Below are positions 1 to 8,792 of a stretch of DNA of 64,000 nt, in pieces. The notes beneath the pieces were generated by a model. The model was not told the origin of the DNA and did no database searches. It was given only the letters and a program-made list of their open reading frames with translations. Where the stretch lies: NCBI RefSeq assembly GCF_014595995.2, contig NZ_CP063989.1, positions 1,178,001 through 1,242,000 on the forward strand, written 5' to 3'. The translations under genes were made by a program, and so were the position numbers. This DNA is from Actinomyces respiraculi (GTDB lineage Bacteria; Actinomycetota; Actinomycetes; Actinomycetales; Actinomycetaceae). The first letter of the stretch is position 1. Each line of letters begins with the position of its first letter.

Positions 1-1203
1 CCGATCGTTGTCGCGGTCAACAAGATCGACAAGGAGGGCGCCAACCCGGACAAGATCCGCGGCCAGCTCACCGAGTACGGTCTGGTGCCCGAGGAGTACG
101 GCGGCGACACGATGTTCGTCGACATCTCCGCCAAGCAGCGCCTCCACATCGACGAGCTCCTCGAGGCCGTCGTGCTCACCGCCGACGCCGCCCTGGACCT
201 GCGGGCCAACCCCCACAGCGACGCCCGCGGTGTCACCATCGAGGCCAAGCTCGACAAGGGGCGCGGCGCCACGACGACCGTCCTCGTCCAGCAGGGAACC
301 CTGCGCGTGGGCGACCCGATCGTCGCCGGCTCCGCCTACGGGCGCGTGCGCGCCATGTTCGACGAGCACGGCCAGGTGCTCGAGGAGGTCGGTCCCGCGC
401 GTCCGGCCCTCGTCCTGGGCCTGACCAGTGTGCCGAGTGCCGGCGACTCCTTCATTGTCGCTCCCGATGACCGCACCGCCCGCCAGATCGCCGACAAGCG
501 TGAGGCTGCTGAGAGGGCTGCGCTGCTGGCCAAGCGTCGCAAGCGCGTGTCCCTGGAGAACCTCACCGACGTCCTCAAGGAGGGCAAGGTCGACACCCTC
601 AACCTCATCCTCAAGGGCGACAGCTCGGGGGCGGTCGAGGCGCTGGAGGACTCGCTGCTCAAGATCGACGTGGGCGACGAGGTGGCGCTGCGCATCATCC
701 ACCGTGGCGTGGGTGCGATCACGCAGAACGACGTCAACCTGGCCACGGTCGACTCCGCCGTCATCATCGGCTTCAACGTGCGCCCCGCCGAGCGGGTCGC
801 CGAGATGGCCGACCGCGAGGGCGTCGACATGAAGTTCTACTCGGTCATCTACGCGGCCATTGAGGACGTCGAGGCCTCCATGAAGGGCATGCTCAAGCCC
901 GTCTACGAGGAGGTCGCGCTCGGCACCGCCGAGATCCGCCAGGTCTTCCACTCCTCGAAGTTCGGCTCCATCGCCGGCTCGATCGTGCGCTCGGGCATCA
1001 TCCGGCGCGGCACGAAGGCGCGCCTGGTGCGCGGCGGCGTCGTCGTGGCCGGCGAGCTCACCATCGAGACGCTGCGCCGGGAGAAGGACGACGTCACCGA
1101 GGTCCGCGAGGGCTACGAGTGCGGTATCAACCTGGGCTTCCGTGACATCGCCGAGGGCGACGTCATCGAGACCTGGGAGATGCGCGAGAAGCCGCGCGAC
1201 TGA
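1..1203 (+). CDS. infB: translation initiation factor IF-2, C-terminal 400 residues (5' end outside the window)
   Basis: The reading frame is open from base 1, so the gene begins upstream. The visible part starts inside the GTPase domain: the guanine-specificity motif NKID is at visible residues 7-10 and the SAK motif near residue 43. The domain II beta-barrel, the linker and domains III/IV follow, ending at a TGA before a strong hairpin. IF-2 is the GTPase that positions initiator fMet-tRNA on the 30S subunit and promotes subunit joining. Gene order with rbfA and truB downstream is the usual bacterial one, but here it is interrupted by an inserted reverse-strand pair at 1.3-2.4 kb. Confidence 0.97.
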   Translation, partial: PIVVAVNKIDKEGANPDKIRGQLTEYGLVPEEYGGDTMFVDISAKQRLHIDELLEAVVLTADAALDLRANPHSDARGVTIEAKLDKGRGATTTVLVQQGTLRVGDPIVAGSAYGRVRAMFDEHGQVLEEVGPARPALVLGLTSVPSAGDSFIVAPDDRTARQIADKREAAERAALLAKRRKRVSLENLTDVLKEGKVDTLNLILKGDSSGAVEALEDSLLKIDVGDEVALRIIHRGVGAITQNDVNLATVDSAVIIGFNVRPAERVAEMADREGVDMKFYSVIYAAIEDVEASMKGMLKPVYEEVALGTAEIRQVFHSSKFGSIAGSIVRSGIIRRGTKARLVRGGVVVAGELTIETLRREKDDVTEVREGYECGINLGFRDIAEGDVIETWEMREKPRD

Positions 1204-1233
1204 CGCTCCAACCGGCCTGTGAGGGCCATCACG

Positions 1234-1272
1234 ACGGCGGGGCCGCTCACCCGAGGTGGGCGGCCCCGCCGT
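1234..1272 (+). terminator. hairpin terminator after infB
   Basis: A perfect 13-bp stem (1234-1246 pairs with 1260-1272) encloses a 13-nt loop and starts 31 nt after the infB stop. There is no long T tract, as is common in high-GC actinobacteria. It can also serve the convergent reverse-strand gene ending at 1328. Confidence 0.75.
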
Positions 1273-1327
1273 GTCAGCGCCCGGCAGGGGGAGGGGGCGG
1301 TGCCCGCCCCGGTTGACGACCGTCGGC

Positions 1328-1771
1328 CTATTGCCCTGCGGGTGCGCTCGCGTGAGCGGATTGACGGGACGCGAGGAACCCGAAGCATAGGGCGACGAGT
1401 AGTGTGACGACGAGCGCCGCCGTCACCTCGGGATAGTCGGACAGGATCGTGCGGGCGGGCAGCGCGGTCGTGACGGACACGGCGAACACTGCGCCGAGGA
1501 CCCAGGCCCCGACCATCGCCAGGGCCAGGCTCCATGTCGTGTACCACCTGCGCTGGGACGATGCGGACAGGTGCGGCACCAGTGTGACCAGGTATGACAG
1601 CGCCAGCGCCGACAGGACGAGGCCGAAGGGCCGGCTGAGCCATTGCATCGGGTAGTCCACGGCGATCAGTTGGTCGTAGAACACCGCCAGTGCGACTGCG
1701 ACGGCGAACACCCTCGTTGCGGCGAAGAGGACGGCTGCGGATGTGGAGGACGCGTTTGAGAACACGGACAT
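1328..1771 (-). CDS. small four-helix membrane protein, candidate immunity protein
   Basis: 147 residues with four hydrophobic stretches (about residues 13-33, 46-66, 80-102 and 114-136), no signal peptide and no recognised family. It starts 15 nt after the stop of the exported Cys-rich protein gene (1787-2446) and has its own Shine-Dalgarno (GAGAGG), so the two form one transcription unit. A small multi-spanning membrane protein directly behind an exported Cys-rich peptide is the usual arrangement for bacteriocin self-immunity. That role is inference from position and topology only. Downstream lies the infB terminator. Confidence 0.7.
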   Translation of the reverse strand: MSVFSNASSTSAAVLFAATRVFAVAVALAVFYDQLIAVDYPMQWLSRPFGLVLSALALSYLVTLVPHLSASSQRRWYTTWSLALAMVGAWVLGAVFAVSVTTALPARTILSDYPEVTAALVVTLLVALCFGFLASRQSAHASAPAGQ

Positions 1772-1786
1772 AGTGAGTCGCCTCTC

Positions 1787-2446
1787 TTAGTTGACGTTGC
1801 CCTGGCCCCACTCGAGACAGCACGAGTTAGCCAGTGGTCCGCATGTTGCCACCAGGCAGAACAAGTACCCGAAACCGCCGAAGAACCCACAGCCTATCGC
1901 CGCGAAACTGCAGCGGCTTTGGACGCAGGACCAATCGAACCTCACGCAGGATGGTTGGTAACCGAGTGTGGAGCTATCGTCGGATGACGGCATGACGGTG
2001 AGGATCTCGGACAACTCCGGGCCATCGCTCGCCCGGCCGTTATCGGTCACCTCGAAGGCGGACAGTGCGAGCGTGCTTGACGGATCGTCGGTCTCGTAGG
2101 TGCGGCGCATGGCTACAAATGTTCCGTCGTCCAGTCGCCCGAGGGTGACCACGACAGAGATCTCTCCTTGCGACGCCTCGAAACCGGACTGTACGTGAAT
2201 GCCGGAACCGATGAGGTCGTTTGTCTCAACGGTGTTGGAATTGGAGAGGACCTCTTCGATGGTCTGATCCTCTGCGGTCAGTTCGTCTCGTGTGAGCGCG
2301 GTCGGTTCTGCCGTGCAAGACGATGGTTGCGATGAGTCGCTGTCGCTCACCGCAGCGGCATGTGCGGTACTGGTGGGCGAATTTGGTACAAGGAACGAAA
2401 GGATGATGGCAAGGATGAGCGGGAGGGAGATACGGCGACCTAGCAT
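1787..2446 (-). CDS. exported precursor with Cys-rich hydrophobic C-terminus (bacteriocin-like)
   Basis: 219 residues. The N-terminus is a clear Sec signal peptide (MLGRR, hydrophobic core, likely cleavage after STAHA near residue 30). An acidic, Ser/Asp-rich middle domain follows (about residues 31-165). The last ~54 residues hold eight cysteines in a Gly/Phe-rich hydrophobic stretch (AAIGCGFFGGFGYLFC, then SCC near the end). Signal, long propeptide and compact Cys-rich C-terminal peptide is the plan of halocin C8-type bacteriocins. I see this as architectural similarity and do not claim homology. The ATG at 2446 lies directly before the signal sequence; an upstream open stretch was ignored. 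It is co-transcribed with the membrane protein at 1328-1771 from a promoter 45 nt upstream. Confidence 0.75.
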   Translation of the reverse strand: MLGRRISLPLILAIILSFLVPNSPTSTAHAAAVSDSDSSQPSSCTAEPTALTRDELTAEDQTIEEVLSNSNTVETNDLIGSGIHVQSGFEASQGEISVVVTLGRLDDGTFVAMRRTYETDDPSSTLALSAFEVTDNGRASDGPELSEILTVMPSSDDSSTLGYQPSCVRFDWSCVQSRCSFAAIGCGFFGGFGYLFCLVATCGPLANSCCLEWGQGNVN

Positions 2447-2490
2447 GATGGGCTCTGGAGGTGGCGAACTCGTCGGGTGGGTGCACGACC

Positions 2491-2520
2491 AGGATAATAT
2501 GGGTGGAACATCACAGTCAA
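2491..2520 (-). promoter_or_regulatory. promoter of the exported-precursor operon
   Basis: On the reverse strand, TTGACT (2515-2520) and TATCCT (2491-2496) are spaced by 18 bp, a near-consensus housekeeping-sigma promoter 45 nt upstream of the ATG at 2446. The local sequence is noticeably more AT-rich than its surroundings. The rest of the 2447-2783 gap holds no gene that I can support; it must also contain the rbfA promoter (an unassigned TACGAT near 2704 is a candidate -10). Confidence 0.6.
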
Positions 2521-2783
2521 CGGTGTTGTGGAGAGGGGGCACAGGTGGTATTGGAGCGGCTGCTCCTTCGTGGCCGAGCGCAGTGGCTGAGCGCACCTGC
2601 CGTCCGCCAGGCTCGGGCAGGTTCGCGTGACGGCCTCTCGCCGGCCGGTGCGCGGCGACGTGACGCAGGACGGTGCATAACGGACATGGAATCTGCACCG
2701 TTTACGATGGTGGGCAGTGCCGCGGACCGCGGCAGTCCGGGCAGCCGCACCAGCCGGCGCCACCCCCGTCGAAGGAAGAAACC

Positions 2784-3290
2784 ATGGCTGACGCCGCCCG
2801 CGCCCGCAAGGTCGCCGACCGCATCCACGAGACCGTCGCCCGCATGCTCCAGGGCCGGATCAAGGATGCGCGCCTCGGCTTCGTCACCGTCACCGACGTG
2901 CGTGTCACCGGTGACCTGCAGCAGGCGACCGTCTTCTACACGGTCTACGGCTCCGAGCGCGAGCGGCGCGACACCGCCGCCGCCCTGAGGTCCGCGACCG
3001 GCCTCATCCGCTCGGAGGTCGGCAAGGCCCTAGGCATCCGCCTCACCCCCTCGATCACCTTCCAGCTCGACGCCCTGCCCACGCAGGCGCGCACCTTCGA
3101 GGACGCTCTCGCCCAGGCGCGGGCCAAGGACGAGGAGATCGCCCGCACCTACGCGGGCGCCTCCTACGCGGGCGAGGCCGATCCCTACCGCCACGACGAC
3201 GAGGACGACGAGGCCGCCGACGAGGCCGAGGACGAGACGGTCACGGCAGCAGCCGGTGACAGCAGCGCACCCGGTGACGAGGAGTGAGCC
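2784..3290 (+). CDS. rbfA: 30S ribosome-binding factor A
   Basis: RbfA is a small KH-fold protein that binds the immature 30S subunit and helps process the 16S rRNA 5' end and adapt cells to cold. The conserved N-terminal segment ([12 protein letters not shown]...[13 protein letters not shown]) and the [14 protein letters not shown] region are clear. The protein has 168 residues against the usual 120-135; the excess is an acidic Asp/Glu/Ala tail from about residue 132. ATG at 2784 is chosen because it follows GAAGGAAG at proper spacing and matches the family N-terminus. The TGA overlaps the GTG of truB. The true stop codon is 3285-3287; the CDS effectively ends there. Confidence 0.93.
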
Positions 3291-4405
3291 GCCCCGGCGG
3301 CACCGGCCGTCACCGCCTCGAGGTGCCCCGCGGCGCCGTCACCGCCCCTGACGGCCTGCTCCTCATCGACAAGCCCAGCGGCCTCACGAGCCACGACGTC
3401 GTCGCCGCGGCCCGCCGCCTGGGCGCCACCCGCAAGGTCGGTCACGCCGGCACCCTCGACCCCATGGCCACGGGGCTGCTGCTCATCGGCCTGGGCCGGG
3501 CCACCCGCCTGCTCACCTACCTCGTGGGCGCGGACAAGACCTACACGGCCACGCTCCGCCTCGGCCAGGAGACGACGACCGAGGACGCTGAGGGCACGGT
3601 CACCACCAGCCACGGCTGCGCGCCCACGGGTGACCTGCCGGGCCGTCTCGACGCCGCCCTGGCCGCTCTCACCGGCGAGCTCATGCAGGTGCCCTCCGCC
3701 GTCAGCGCGATCAAGGTCGACGGCGTGCGCGCCTACGCCCGCGTGCGCGAGGGCCAGGACGTCGCCCTCGCCGCCCGACCAGTCACCATCCACGTCCTCA
3801 CCCGCCTTAGCGAGGTGCGAGCCACGACGGCCACGGACGGCACCGCCGTCGTCGACGTCGACCTGCGCGTGTCCTGTTCCTCCGGCACCTACGTGCGCGC
3901 CCTGGCCCGCGACCTCGGGCAGGCGCTGGGCTGCGGCGCGCACCTCACCGCCCTGCGGCGCACGAGCGTCGGCCCCTTCGACGTCGAGCAGGCACTCACC
4001 CTCGAGGCTGCCGCGGCCCAGGTCGAGGCCGGCGCGGCGAGCGTGCCGCCGTCGGGCCTCACACCCCTGAGCCTGGCCGAGGTGGCCCGGCGCTGCTTCC
4101 CGGCCGTCGCCCTGGACGAGGCCCAGGCCCGTGCGATCGCCTACGGCCAGCTCCTGCCCGCCGAGGTCGCCGAGCGGGCGGTCGCCCCCGAGCGCGCCGT
4201 CGTCCCCAAGAAGCGGCGAGCCGACGGCGCGGTGAACTCGCGACCCGTCCTGGCGGGGTTCGCTCCGGACGGCGAGGTCGTGGCACTGTTGACCACCGGG
4301 AAGGGCCGCACGCGGCCCGTGCTCGTCCTTGCCCCCGCCGCGGGGCCGGGACGCGCTGACACGCAGCCGACCGCCGGTGAGCCCGGCGACCAAGGAGACT
4401 CATGA
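3284..4405 (+). CDS. truB: tRNA pseudouridine(55) synthase
   Basis: 373 residues. TruB isomerises U55 in the T loop of tRNAs. The catalytic motif [12 protein letters not shown] holds the catalytic Asp (D59), preceded by [14 protein letters not shown], and the KTY motif ([10 protein letters not shown]) follows. The C-terminal third fits the TruB C-terminal/PUA region. The GTG start overlaps the rbfA stop by 4 bp (GTGA) and the TGA overlaps the next ATG by 4 bp, so translation is probably coupled through this run. Confidence 0.95.
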   Translation: MSRPGGTGRHRLEVPRGAVTAPDGLLLIDKPSGLTSHDVVAAARRLGATRKVGHAGTLDPMATGLLLIGLGRATRLLTYLVGADKTYTATLRLGQETTTEDAEGTVTTSHGCAPTGDLPGRLDAALAALTGELMQVPSAVSAIKVDGVRAYARVREGQDVALAARPVTIHVLTRLSEVRATTATDGTAVVDVDLRVSCSSGTYVRALARDLGQALGCGAHLTALRRTSVGPFDVEQALTLEAAAAQVEAGAASVPPSGLTPLSLAEVARRCFPAVALDEAQARAIAYGQLLPAEVAERAVAPERAVVPKKRRADGAVNSRPVLAGFAPDGEVVALLTTGKGRTRPVLVLAPAAGPGRADTQPTAGEPGDQGDS

Positions 4406-4728
4406 GCGAGCAGACGGGCCAGGACGGCCAGGTGGTGGCGGCGCCGGGTGGGTGCGGCTGCGGCGGGCATGGCCACGCCACGCGCGAGGAGCGGGCGGCG
4501 GCCCCGGGCGTCGTCCAGCCCCTCGGCGAGGGTGACCGCGGCGGCGAGCCGCAGGAGGAGCCCGGAGCCGAGGCCGCCCCTGCGGGCGTCGTCCCCGGAC
4601 GCAAGGCCGGCAACCTCCTGGGCCTGCGTGACGTCTCCGCGCCTGCCCCCTCCCAGGGCGGCGGCTGCGGCTGCGGTGGTCACGGGCACGGTGGCGGTCA
4701 CGGCCGCTGCGGCTGCGGCTCGCACTGA
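4402..4728 (+). CDS. small Cys/His/Gly-rich protein with two CGCGGHGH motifs
   Basis: 108 residues, start and truB stop overlapping by 4 bp (ATGA), with a good AAGGAG ribosome site. Two metal-binding-like blocks flank a low-complexity acidic middle: GGCGCGGHGH near residue 17 and a second CGCGGHGH followed by RCGCGSH at the C-terminus. In total there are six Cys and six His. No signal peptide or membrane segment. I do not recognise a named family. The pattern suggests binding of Zn, Ni or Cu, perhaps as a metal store or chaperone. It sits between truB and ribF, separated from ribF by only 5 nt, so it is expressed with ribosome and flavin genes. Confidence 0.8.
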   Translation: MSEQTGQDGQVVAAPGGCGCGGHGHATREERAAAPGVVQPLGEGDRGGEPQEEPGAEAAPAGVVPGRKAGNLLGLRDVSAPAPSQGGGCGCGGHGHGGGHGRCGCGSH

Positions 4729-4733
4729 GCCCC

Positions 4734-5780
4734 GTGGAGGTCTGGTACGGCGCCGAACAGGTGCCTGAGGAACTGAGGGATCCCGCGGGACCCGGCTCCG
4801 TCGTCGCCCTGGGCGTCTTCGACGGTGTCCACCGCGGCCATCGGGCCGTGCTCGCGCGCCTGGTCGCGCGTGCCAATGACATCGCCGCCCGCGAGCCGGC
4901 ACGGCCCCGCCCCCGGGCGGTCGCGGTCACCTTCGACCCTCACCCGGCCCGGGTCCACCACCCCGGCCAGCACCTGCCGATGGTCGCCTCGCTGGCCGAC
5001 CGCCTGTCCCTGCTGGCCACCACGGGCCTGGACGCCGTCCTCGTCGTGCACTACACGCTCGACTTCGCCGACCAGAGCGCCGCGGACTTCGTGCGCACCT
5101 GGCTTGAGGGCCTGCTCGGAGCCCGGGCGGTCGTCGTCGGCGACGACGTGCGCTTCGGCCGGGGCAACGAGGGCGACGCCCACACCCTGGAGGCCATCGG
5201 GGCCCAGGACGGCCTCGAGGTGGAGATCGTGTGCGACGTGCTCGCCCCCTCGGGGCGGCGCTGGTCCTCGACCTGGGTGCGCCAGCTGCTTGAGGAGGGC
5301 GACGTCGCCGGTGCCGCCGAGGTGCTCGGCAGGCCCCACCGCCTGCGCGGCACCGTGGTGCACGGCCTCAAGCGGGGCCGGGAGATCGGCTTCCCGACGG
5401 CGAACCTCCAGGCCGCGACCGCCGGCGTCGTGCCGCCCGACGGCGTCTACGCCGGCTGGCTCGTACGCTCACCGGGCTCCGGCGAGGAGGGAGGACCGGG
5501 GGAGGAGCGGCTGCCCTCCGCCGTGTCCATCGGCACGAACCCCACTTTCGACGACGTGCCCGAGCGAGTCGTCGAGGCACACGTGCTGGGGCGCACGGAC
5601 CTGGACCTGTATGGCGAGGTCGTGGGCATCGAACTCGTCGAGCGCCTGCGCCCCATGCTGGCCTTCGACTCCCTGGAGCCGCTGCTGGAGCGGATGCGCC
5701 AGGACGTCGCCGAGACCGCGGCTGTCCTGGGGGTGCCGGTGCCCGGCCCCCTGCGTCCTGAGGACGTGACAGCCGCGTAG
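4734..5780 (+). CDS. ribF: bifunctional riboflavin kinase / FAD synthetase
   Basis: 348 residues. The N-terminal FAD synthetase (nucleotidyltransferase) domain shows GVFDGVHRGHR (residues 27-37) and FDPHP; the C-terminal riboflavin kinase domain shows the GFPTAN motif (about 220) and SIGTNPTF. The enzyme phosphorylates riboflavin to FMN and adenylates FMN to FAD. The GTG start at 4734 follows the previous stop by 5 nt. No FMN riboswitch is visible, which fits its position inside an operon. Confidence 0.95.
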   Translation: MEVWYGAEQVPEELRDPAGPGSVVALGVFDGVHRGHRAVLARLVARANDIAAREPARPRPRAVAVTFDPHPARVHHPGQHLPMVASLADRLSLLATTGLDAVLVVHYTLDFADQSAADFVRTWLEGLLGARAVVVGDDVRFGRGNEGDAHTLEAIGAQDGLEVEIVCDVLAPSGRRWSSTWVRQLLEEGDVAGAAEVLGRPHRLRGTVVHGLKRGREIGFPTANLQAATAGVVPPDGVYAGWLVRSPGSGEEGGPGEERLPSAVSIGTNPTFDDVPERVVEAHVLGRTDLDLYGEVVGIELVERLRPMLAFDSLEPLLERMRQDVAETAAVLGVPVPGPLRPEDVTAA

Positions 5781-5942
5781 GGCGGGTGCGCCGACGGGTC
5801 GTCTGTGCGCGGTCGCACAGTGCGGGCAGTCGGGGCGGGTGCGGGGCGCTGGTAGTGTGGGCACGCCGTCCAAGCCGGCCACGGAGTCTCATGCCCGGGA
5901 GAACATGCCCCGGGCTCCGTGCAACGAGAACAAGGAGTCCGC

Positions 5943-6212
5943 ATGTCGATTTCCGCCGAGCGCAAGCAGCAGCTCATCGCCGAGTACGCCACCCACGAGG
6001 GTGACACGGGCTCCCCGGAGGTTCAGGTCGCCGTCCTGAGCGAGCGCATCAAGAACCTCACCGAGCACTTCAAGAGCCACACCCACGACCACCACTCGCG
6101 TCGTGGCCTCTACCTCCTCATTGGTAAGCGTCGTCGTCTGCTCGACTACCTCATGAAGGAGGACATCGAGCGCTACCGCTCCCTCATCGCTCGCCTCGGT
6201 ATCCGCCGCTGA
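5943..6212 (+). CDS. rpsO: 30S ribosomal protein S15
   Basis: 89 residues, the standard length, with the family signatures [11 protein letters not shown] and [19 protein letters not shown]15 binds the central domain of 16S rRNA early in 30S assembly. The ATG at 5943 is preceded by AAGGAG at 7 nt. A 162-nt gap from ribF leaves room for its own promoter, and a terminator follows. In many bacteria S15 represses its own translation through its leader; I cannot assign such a structure here. Confidence 0.97.
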   Translation: MSISAERKQQLIAEYATHEGDTGSPEVQVAVLSERIKNLTEHFKSHTHDHHSRRGLYLLIGKRRRLLDYLMKEDIERYRSLIARLGIRR

Positions 6213-6232
6213 GCGCGCTGCCACGCGATGAT

Positions 6233-6264
6233 GTCGCCCCCGCCAGGTTCGTGGCGGGGGCGAC
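6233..6264 (+). terminator. hairpin terminator after rpsO
   Basis: A perfect 12-bp stem (6233-6244 with 6253-6264) with an 8-nt loop begins 20 nt after the rpsO stop. Confidence 0.8.
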
Positions 6265-6292
6265 GTCGTCCCTGCGTGGGCGACGCGTCCAA

Positions 6293-6352
6293 CCGGCCCC
6301 TCAGGCCGGGCCCACAGGCTTGCCCCACAGCCCGGCCCCTCAGGCCGGGCCC
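6293..6352 (-). repeat. two direct copies of a 21-bp self-complementary sequence
   Basis: The 21-bp sequence CCGGCCCCTCAGGCCGGGCC plus C occurs at 6293-6313 and again at 6332-6352. Each copy folds on itself (CCGGCC against GGCCGG). They lie between two converging transcription units and probably act as terminators for the reverse-strand operon ending at 6372. Confidence 0.55.
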
Positions 6353-6371
6353 GCCACTCTGCCCGGCTCGC

Positions 6372-6590
6372 TCACACGGCCTGGCGGTGAAGCGCGGCGG
6401 CGACCGAGGCGAGCCGCTCGGCGGCGTCTGCCGGCACGTACCGCCCCAGGGTGAGGTCCTCCTCGATGGTGCCGTCGACGTGGCTCGTCCCGGTGGCGGT
6501 GAGCATGGCGGCCAGGGCGATGAGGGCGGTGAGGGTGAGGGCGACGACGGCGCTGCGCGCCAGGTCCGCCCTGAGCAGTCGGATCAGCAC
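6372..6590 (-). pseudogene. truncated FtsX-like ABC permease, N-terminal segment only
   Basis: 72 residues starting with GTG at 6590, directly after the MFS stop with an AAGGAG site. The first ~35 residues (LIRLLRADLARSAVVALTLT, then a hydrophobic helix) look like the cytoplasmic start and first membrane helix of the large FtsX/MacB-type permeases of actinobacteria, which normally run to several hundred residues. The rest (HVDGTIEEDLTLGRYVPADA...) is soluble and does not continue that family. I read this as a deletion remnant fused to out-of-context sequence. A functional one-helix protein cannot be excluded. Confidence 0.55.
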
Positions 6591-6591
6591 G

Positions 6592-7899
6592 TCATCTGCT
6601 CCTTGTCCGACTCGGGTCGGCCTCGACGCTCGGCACCGGGGGCGTGATGGCGTCGTCGGAGGTGGCGAGCCGGGACCGGATGACGGCGGCCAGGGCGATG
6701 GTCGCCAGGCCGGCGAGGGCGACGACGAGGGCGGCGCCCCGTCCGGGGCCGGTGCCCACGACGGCGCTGAGCGCGGGCGCCAGGGCGCCACCGGGGGCGA
6801 GCAGAGCGGTGGCGACGCCGTCGGCCAGGGGGCCTGCGCCGAGGCAGGCGAGGATGTAGCCGGTCTGGGTGACGAGGCTAACCGTGCCCCACATGCGGGC
6901 CTGGTGGTCGGCGTCGACCCCGCGGCGCACGAGAGTCTCGGCCCCGGCCTGGCACACGGCGAGGGCGGCGAAGACCCCGAAGCCGCTCAGCGCCACCCAC
7001 CAGGCCTCCTCGCGCAGCGCCAGCGCGCACATGGCGACGCCCGTGGCGGCGGTGCCGGCCGACAGGAGCCGGGACGGGCTGCGCCCGGCCAGGAGCGTGA
7101 CGAGGGCGGCCCCGGCGAGGATCCCGGTGGCGGCGAGGGTCTCGACCCGGCCGGTGGCGGCGGTGCCGACCAGGGGCAGGAGGATCGGCTTGAGCAGGAC
7201 CTGGAGGGTCCCGATCGTCAGGGTCATGACGGTCATGAGGCCGACGACGCGGCGCACGGTCGGTGTGCGGCGGATGAGCCGCCAGCCGGCCAGCAGCTGG
7301 TGGACGGTGCCGGTCTCCTCCCATGTGGCGGCGCTCCGGCGGCCGACGGCGCGCATGACCGTCAACGAGCAGGCGACGGTGACGATGCACGTGGCCGCGT
7401 CCAGGACGATGAGGGTGCGCAGCCCGACGACGGGCAGCAGCGCGCCGGCGAGGGCGGGTGCCAGGAGGTAGCGGGCGGAGCCGGCGGCTTGGAGCAGCCC
7501 GGAGGCGCGCACGTGGTCCTGCGGGTCGACGAGGTCGGTGACGGAGGCGCGCAGGGCCGGCTCGGTGAGGGCCGCCAGGCAGGAGGAGAGGACCACGCCG
7601 AAGAGGATGGTCACGAGCTTCGGCTCCCGGGAGGCCAGGGCCGCCCACACGACGGCCAGACCGAGGACGGAGCCGGCGTCGCCCAGGACCATCATGAGGC
7701 GGCGGTCGAAGCGGTCGGCCAGTGTCCCGGCGAGAGGGGCGAGCAGGACGATGGGGGCGAAGGCGCACAGCTGGACGAGGGCGACCGCCGAGGCGGTGCC
7801 GTAGGCGCTGTAGGCGAAGACCGCCAGGCCGAAGGCGCTCAGGCCGCTGCCGACGGAGGTGATGAGACTGCCCAGGGCGAGGATGTAGAGGCGTGTCAT
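6592..7899 (-). CDS. MFS drug-efflux-type transporter
   Basis: 435 residues with about twelve membrane helices, resembling the macrolide-efflux (MefA/MFS_3) branch of the major facilitator superfamily. A conserved motif-A-like loop, GTLADRFDRRLMM, follows helix 2. Such proteins export hydrophobic drugs by proton antiport. The ATG overlaps the stop of the tetR gene by 4 bp (ATGA), so this is the likely target of that repressor. Substrate cannot be read from sequence. Confidence 0.85.
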   Translation of the reverse strand: MTRLYILALGSLITSVGSGLSAFGLAVFAYSAYGTASAVALVQLCAFAPIVLLAPLAGTLADRFDRRLMMVLGDAGSVLGLAVVWAALASREPKLVTILFGVVLSSCLAALTEPALRASVTDLVDPQDHVRASGLLQAAGSARYLLAPALAGALLPVVGLRTLIVLDAATCIVTVACSLTVMRAVGRRSAATWEETGTVHQLLAGWRLIRRTPTVRRVVGLMTVMTLTIGTLQVLLKPILLPLVGTAATGRVETLAATGILAGAALVTLLAGRSPSRLLSAGTAATGVAMCALALREEAWWVALSGFGVFAALAVCQAGAETLVRRGVDADHQARMWGTVSLVTQTGYILACLGAGPLADGVATALLAPGGALAPALSAVVGTGPGRGAALVVALAGLATIALAAVIRSRLATSDDAITPPVPSVEADPSRTRSR

Positions 7900-8537
7900 G
7901 AGGCGCCCTCGATCAGCGATGACAGGCTGCCGTGCCGACAGCCCAGGAGGACCTCCGCGGCGTCGACGATCCCGGCTGTGCGGCGGGCCAGCTGCTCCGA
8001 GTCTCCGGAGAAGATGCCGTCGTCGAGGAGCATGCCGGCGCCGACGAGGAGGAGCTCGACGACCTCGCGCGGGTGCTCGGTGCTGAAGACGCCCTCGGCG
8101 ACGCCCCGTTCGACGACCTCGGTGAGGATCGGCGTCATGGCGCGCACCATCTCCACGATGGACAGCAGGTGGAGCTCAGTGCTCTCGGGGCCGTGGAAGG
8201 CGTGGGCGAGCTCGCGCTCGGACGTCTCGACGCGCATCGTTGCGACAACGCCGAGGAAGGTGTGCGTGGTGTCGCCGGGGTCGTCGATGACCGCGCGGGC
8301 GCGGGCGACGGTCTGGTCGATGGTGCGGGCGATGAGGGCGTGGAGGATCTCATCCTTGGAGCGGAAGTGGTAGTAGAGCGTGCCCTTGGCGATGCCGACG
8401 GCGCGCATGATGTCCTCCACTGAAGTTGCCTGGACGCCCTTGGTCGTGAAGAGGTGCAGGGCTGCGTCGAGGATCTCGGCGCGGCGCTGGGCTGATGGCT
8501 TCGTCGTGCGCGGTGCGGGTGTCGGTGCGGGTGCCAT
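7896..8537 (-). CDS. TetR-family repressor of the adjacent efflux gene
   Basis: 213 residues. The N-terminal helix-turn-helix is typical: RRAEILDAALHLFTTKG, then GIAKGTLYYHFRSKDEIL. The C-terminal ligand domain is not assignable. I prefer the ATG at 8537 because GAAGG lies six bases upstream; an in-frame ATG at 8543 sits directly on that site. It heads an operon with the MFS gene (4-bp overlap). A perfect palindrome over its own transcription start argues for autoregulation. Confidence 0.9.
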   Translation of the reverse strand: MAPAPTPAPRTTKPSAQRRAEILDAALHLFTTKGVQATSVEDIMRAVGIAKGTLYYHFRSKDEILHALIARTIDQTVARARAVIDDPGDTTHTFLGVVATMRVETSERELAHAFHGPESTELHLLSIVEMVRAMTPILTEVVERGVAEGVFSTEHPREVVELLLVGAGMLLDDGIFSGDSEQLARRTAGIVDAAEVLLGCRHGSLSSLIEGAS

Positions 8538-8575
8538 GGTCATCCTTCGGGGTGTGGTGTGTGCCCATGAGTCTC

Positions 8576-8594
8576 TCGACCGACCGTCGGTCGA
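8576..8594 (-). promoter_or_regulatory. palindromic operator of the tetR-efflux operon
   Basis: TCGACCGAC C GTCGGTCGA: two perfect 9-bp arms about one central base. It covers the expected transcription start of the tetR promoter (8599-8627) and lies 39 bp before the tetR start codon, which is the standard position for a TetR autorepression site. Confidence 0.8.
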
Positions 8595-8598
8595 TAAT

Positions 8599-8627
8599 AG
8601 CGTAGGAGCCGTCCGCGGGCGGGTCAA
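8599..8627 (-). promoter_or_regulatory. promoter of the tetR-efflux operon
   Basis: On the reverse strand TTGACC (8622-8627) and TACGCT (8599-8604) are separated by 17 bp. The predicted start near 8592 falls within the palindrome, so repressor binding would block initiation. Confidence 0.7.
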
Positions 8628-8792
8628 GCACTGTGTGGCCGCGGCCCATCTCACGCCGGTTGCCCGGCGCCCATACGGCGTCGATGCGGGGGTGCAGGAT
8701 AGGATCAGCAGGTCTACGTCCGTGCCCCTGAGCGGGGCGTGTGCGTCGGGTACCGGAACCAGCCGGTCGCAACGCGCAGGACGGGGCCCATC

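Noticed and set aside
4734..4760. FMN riboswitch before ribF
   Set aside because: ribF follows the previous gene by 5 nt, leaving no room for one.
6451..8373. 640-residue forward open frame opposite the MFS and tetR genes
   Set aside because: Gly/Asp/Glu-rich antisense shadow of high-GC genes with no family features; the reverse strand has clear motifs and signals.
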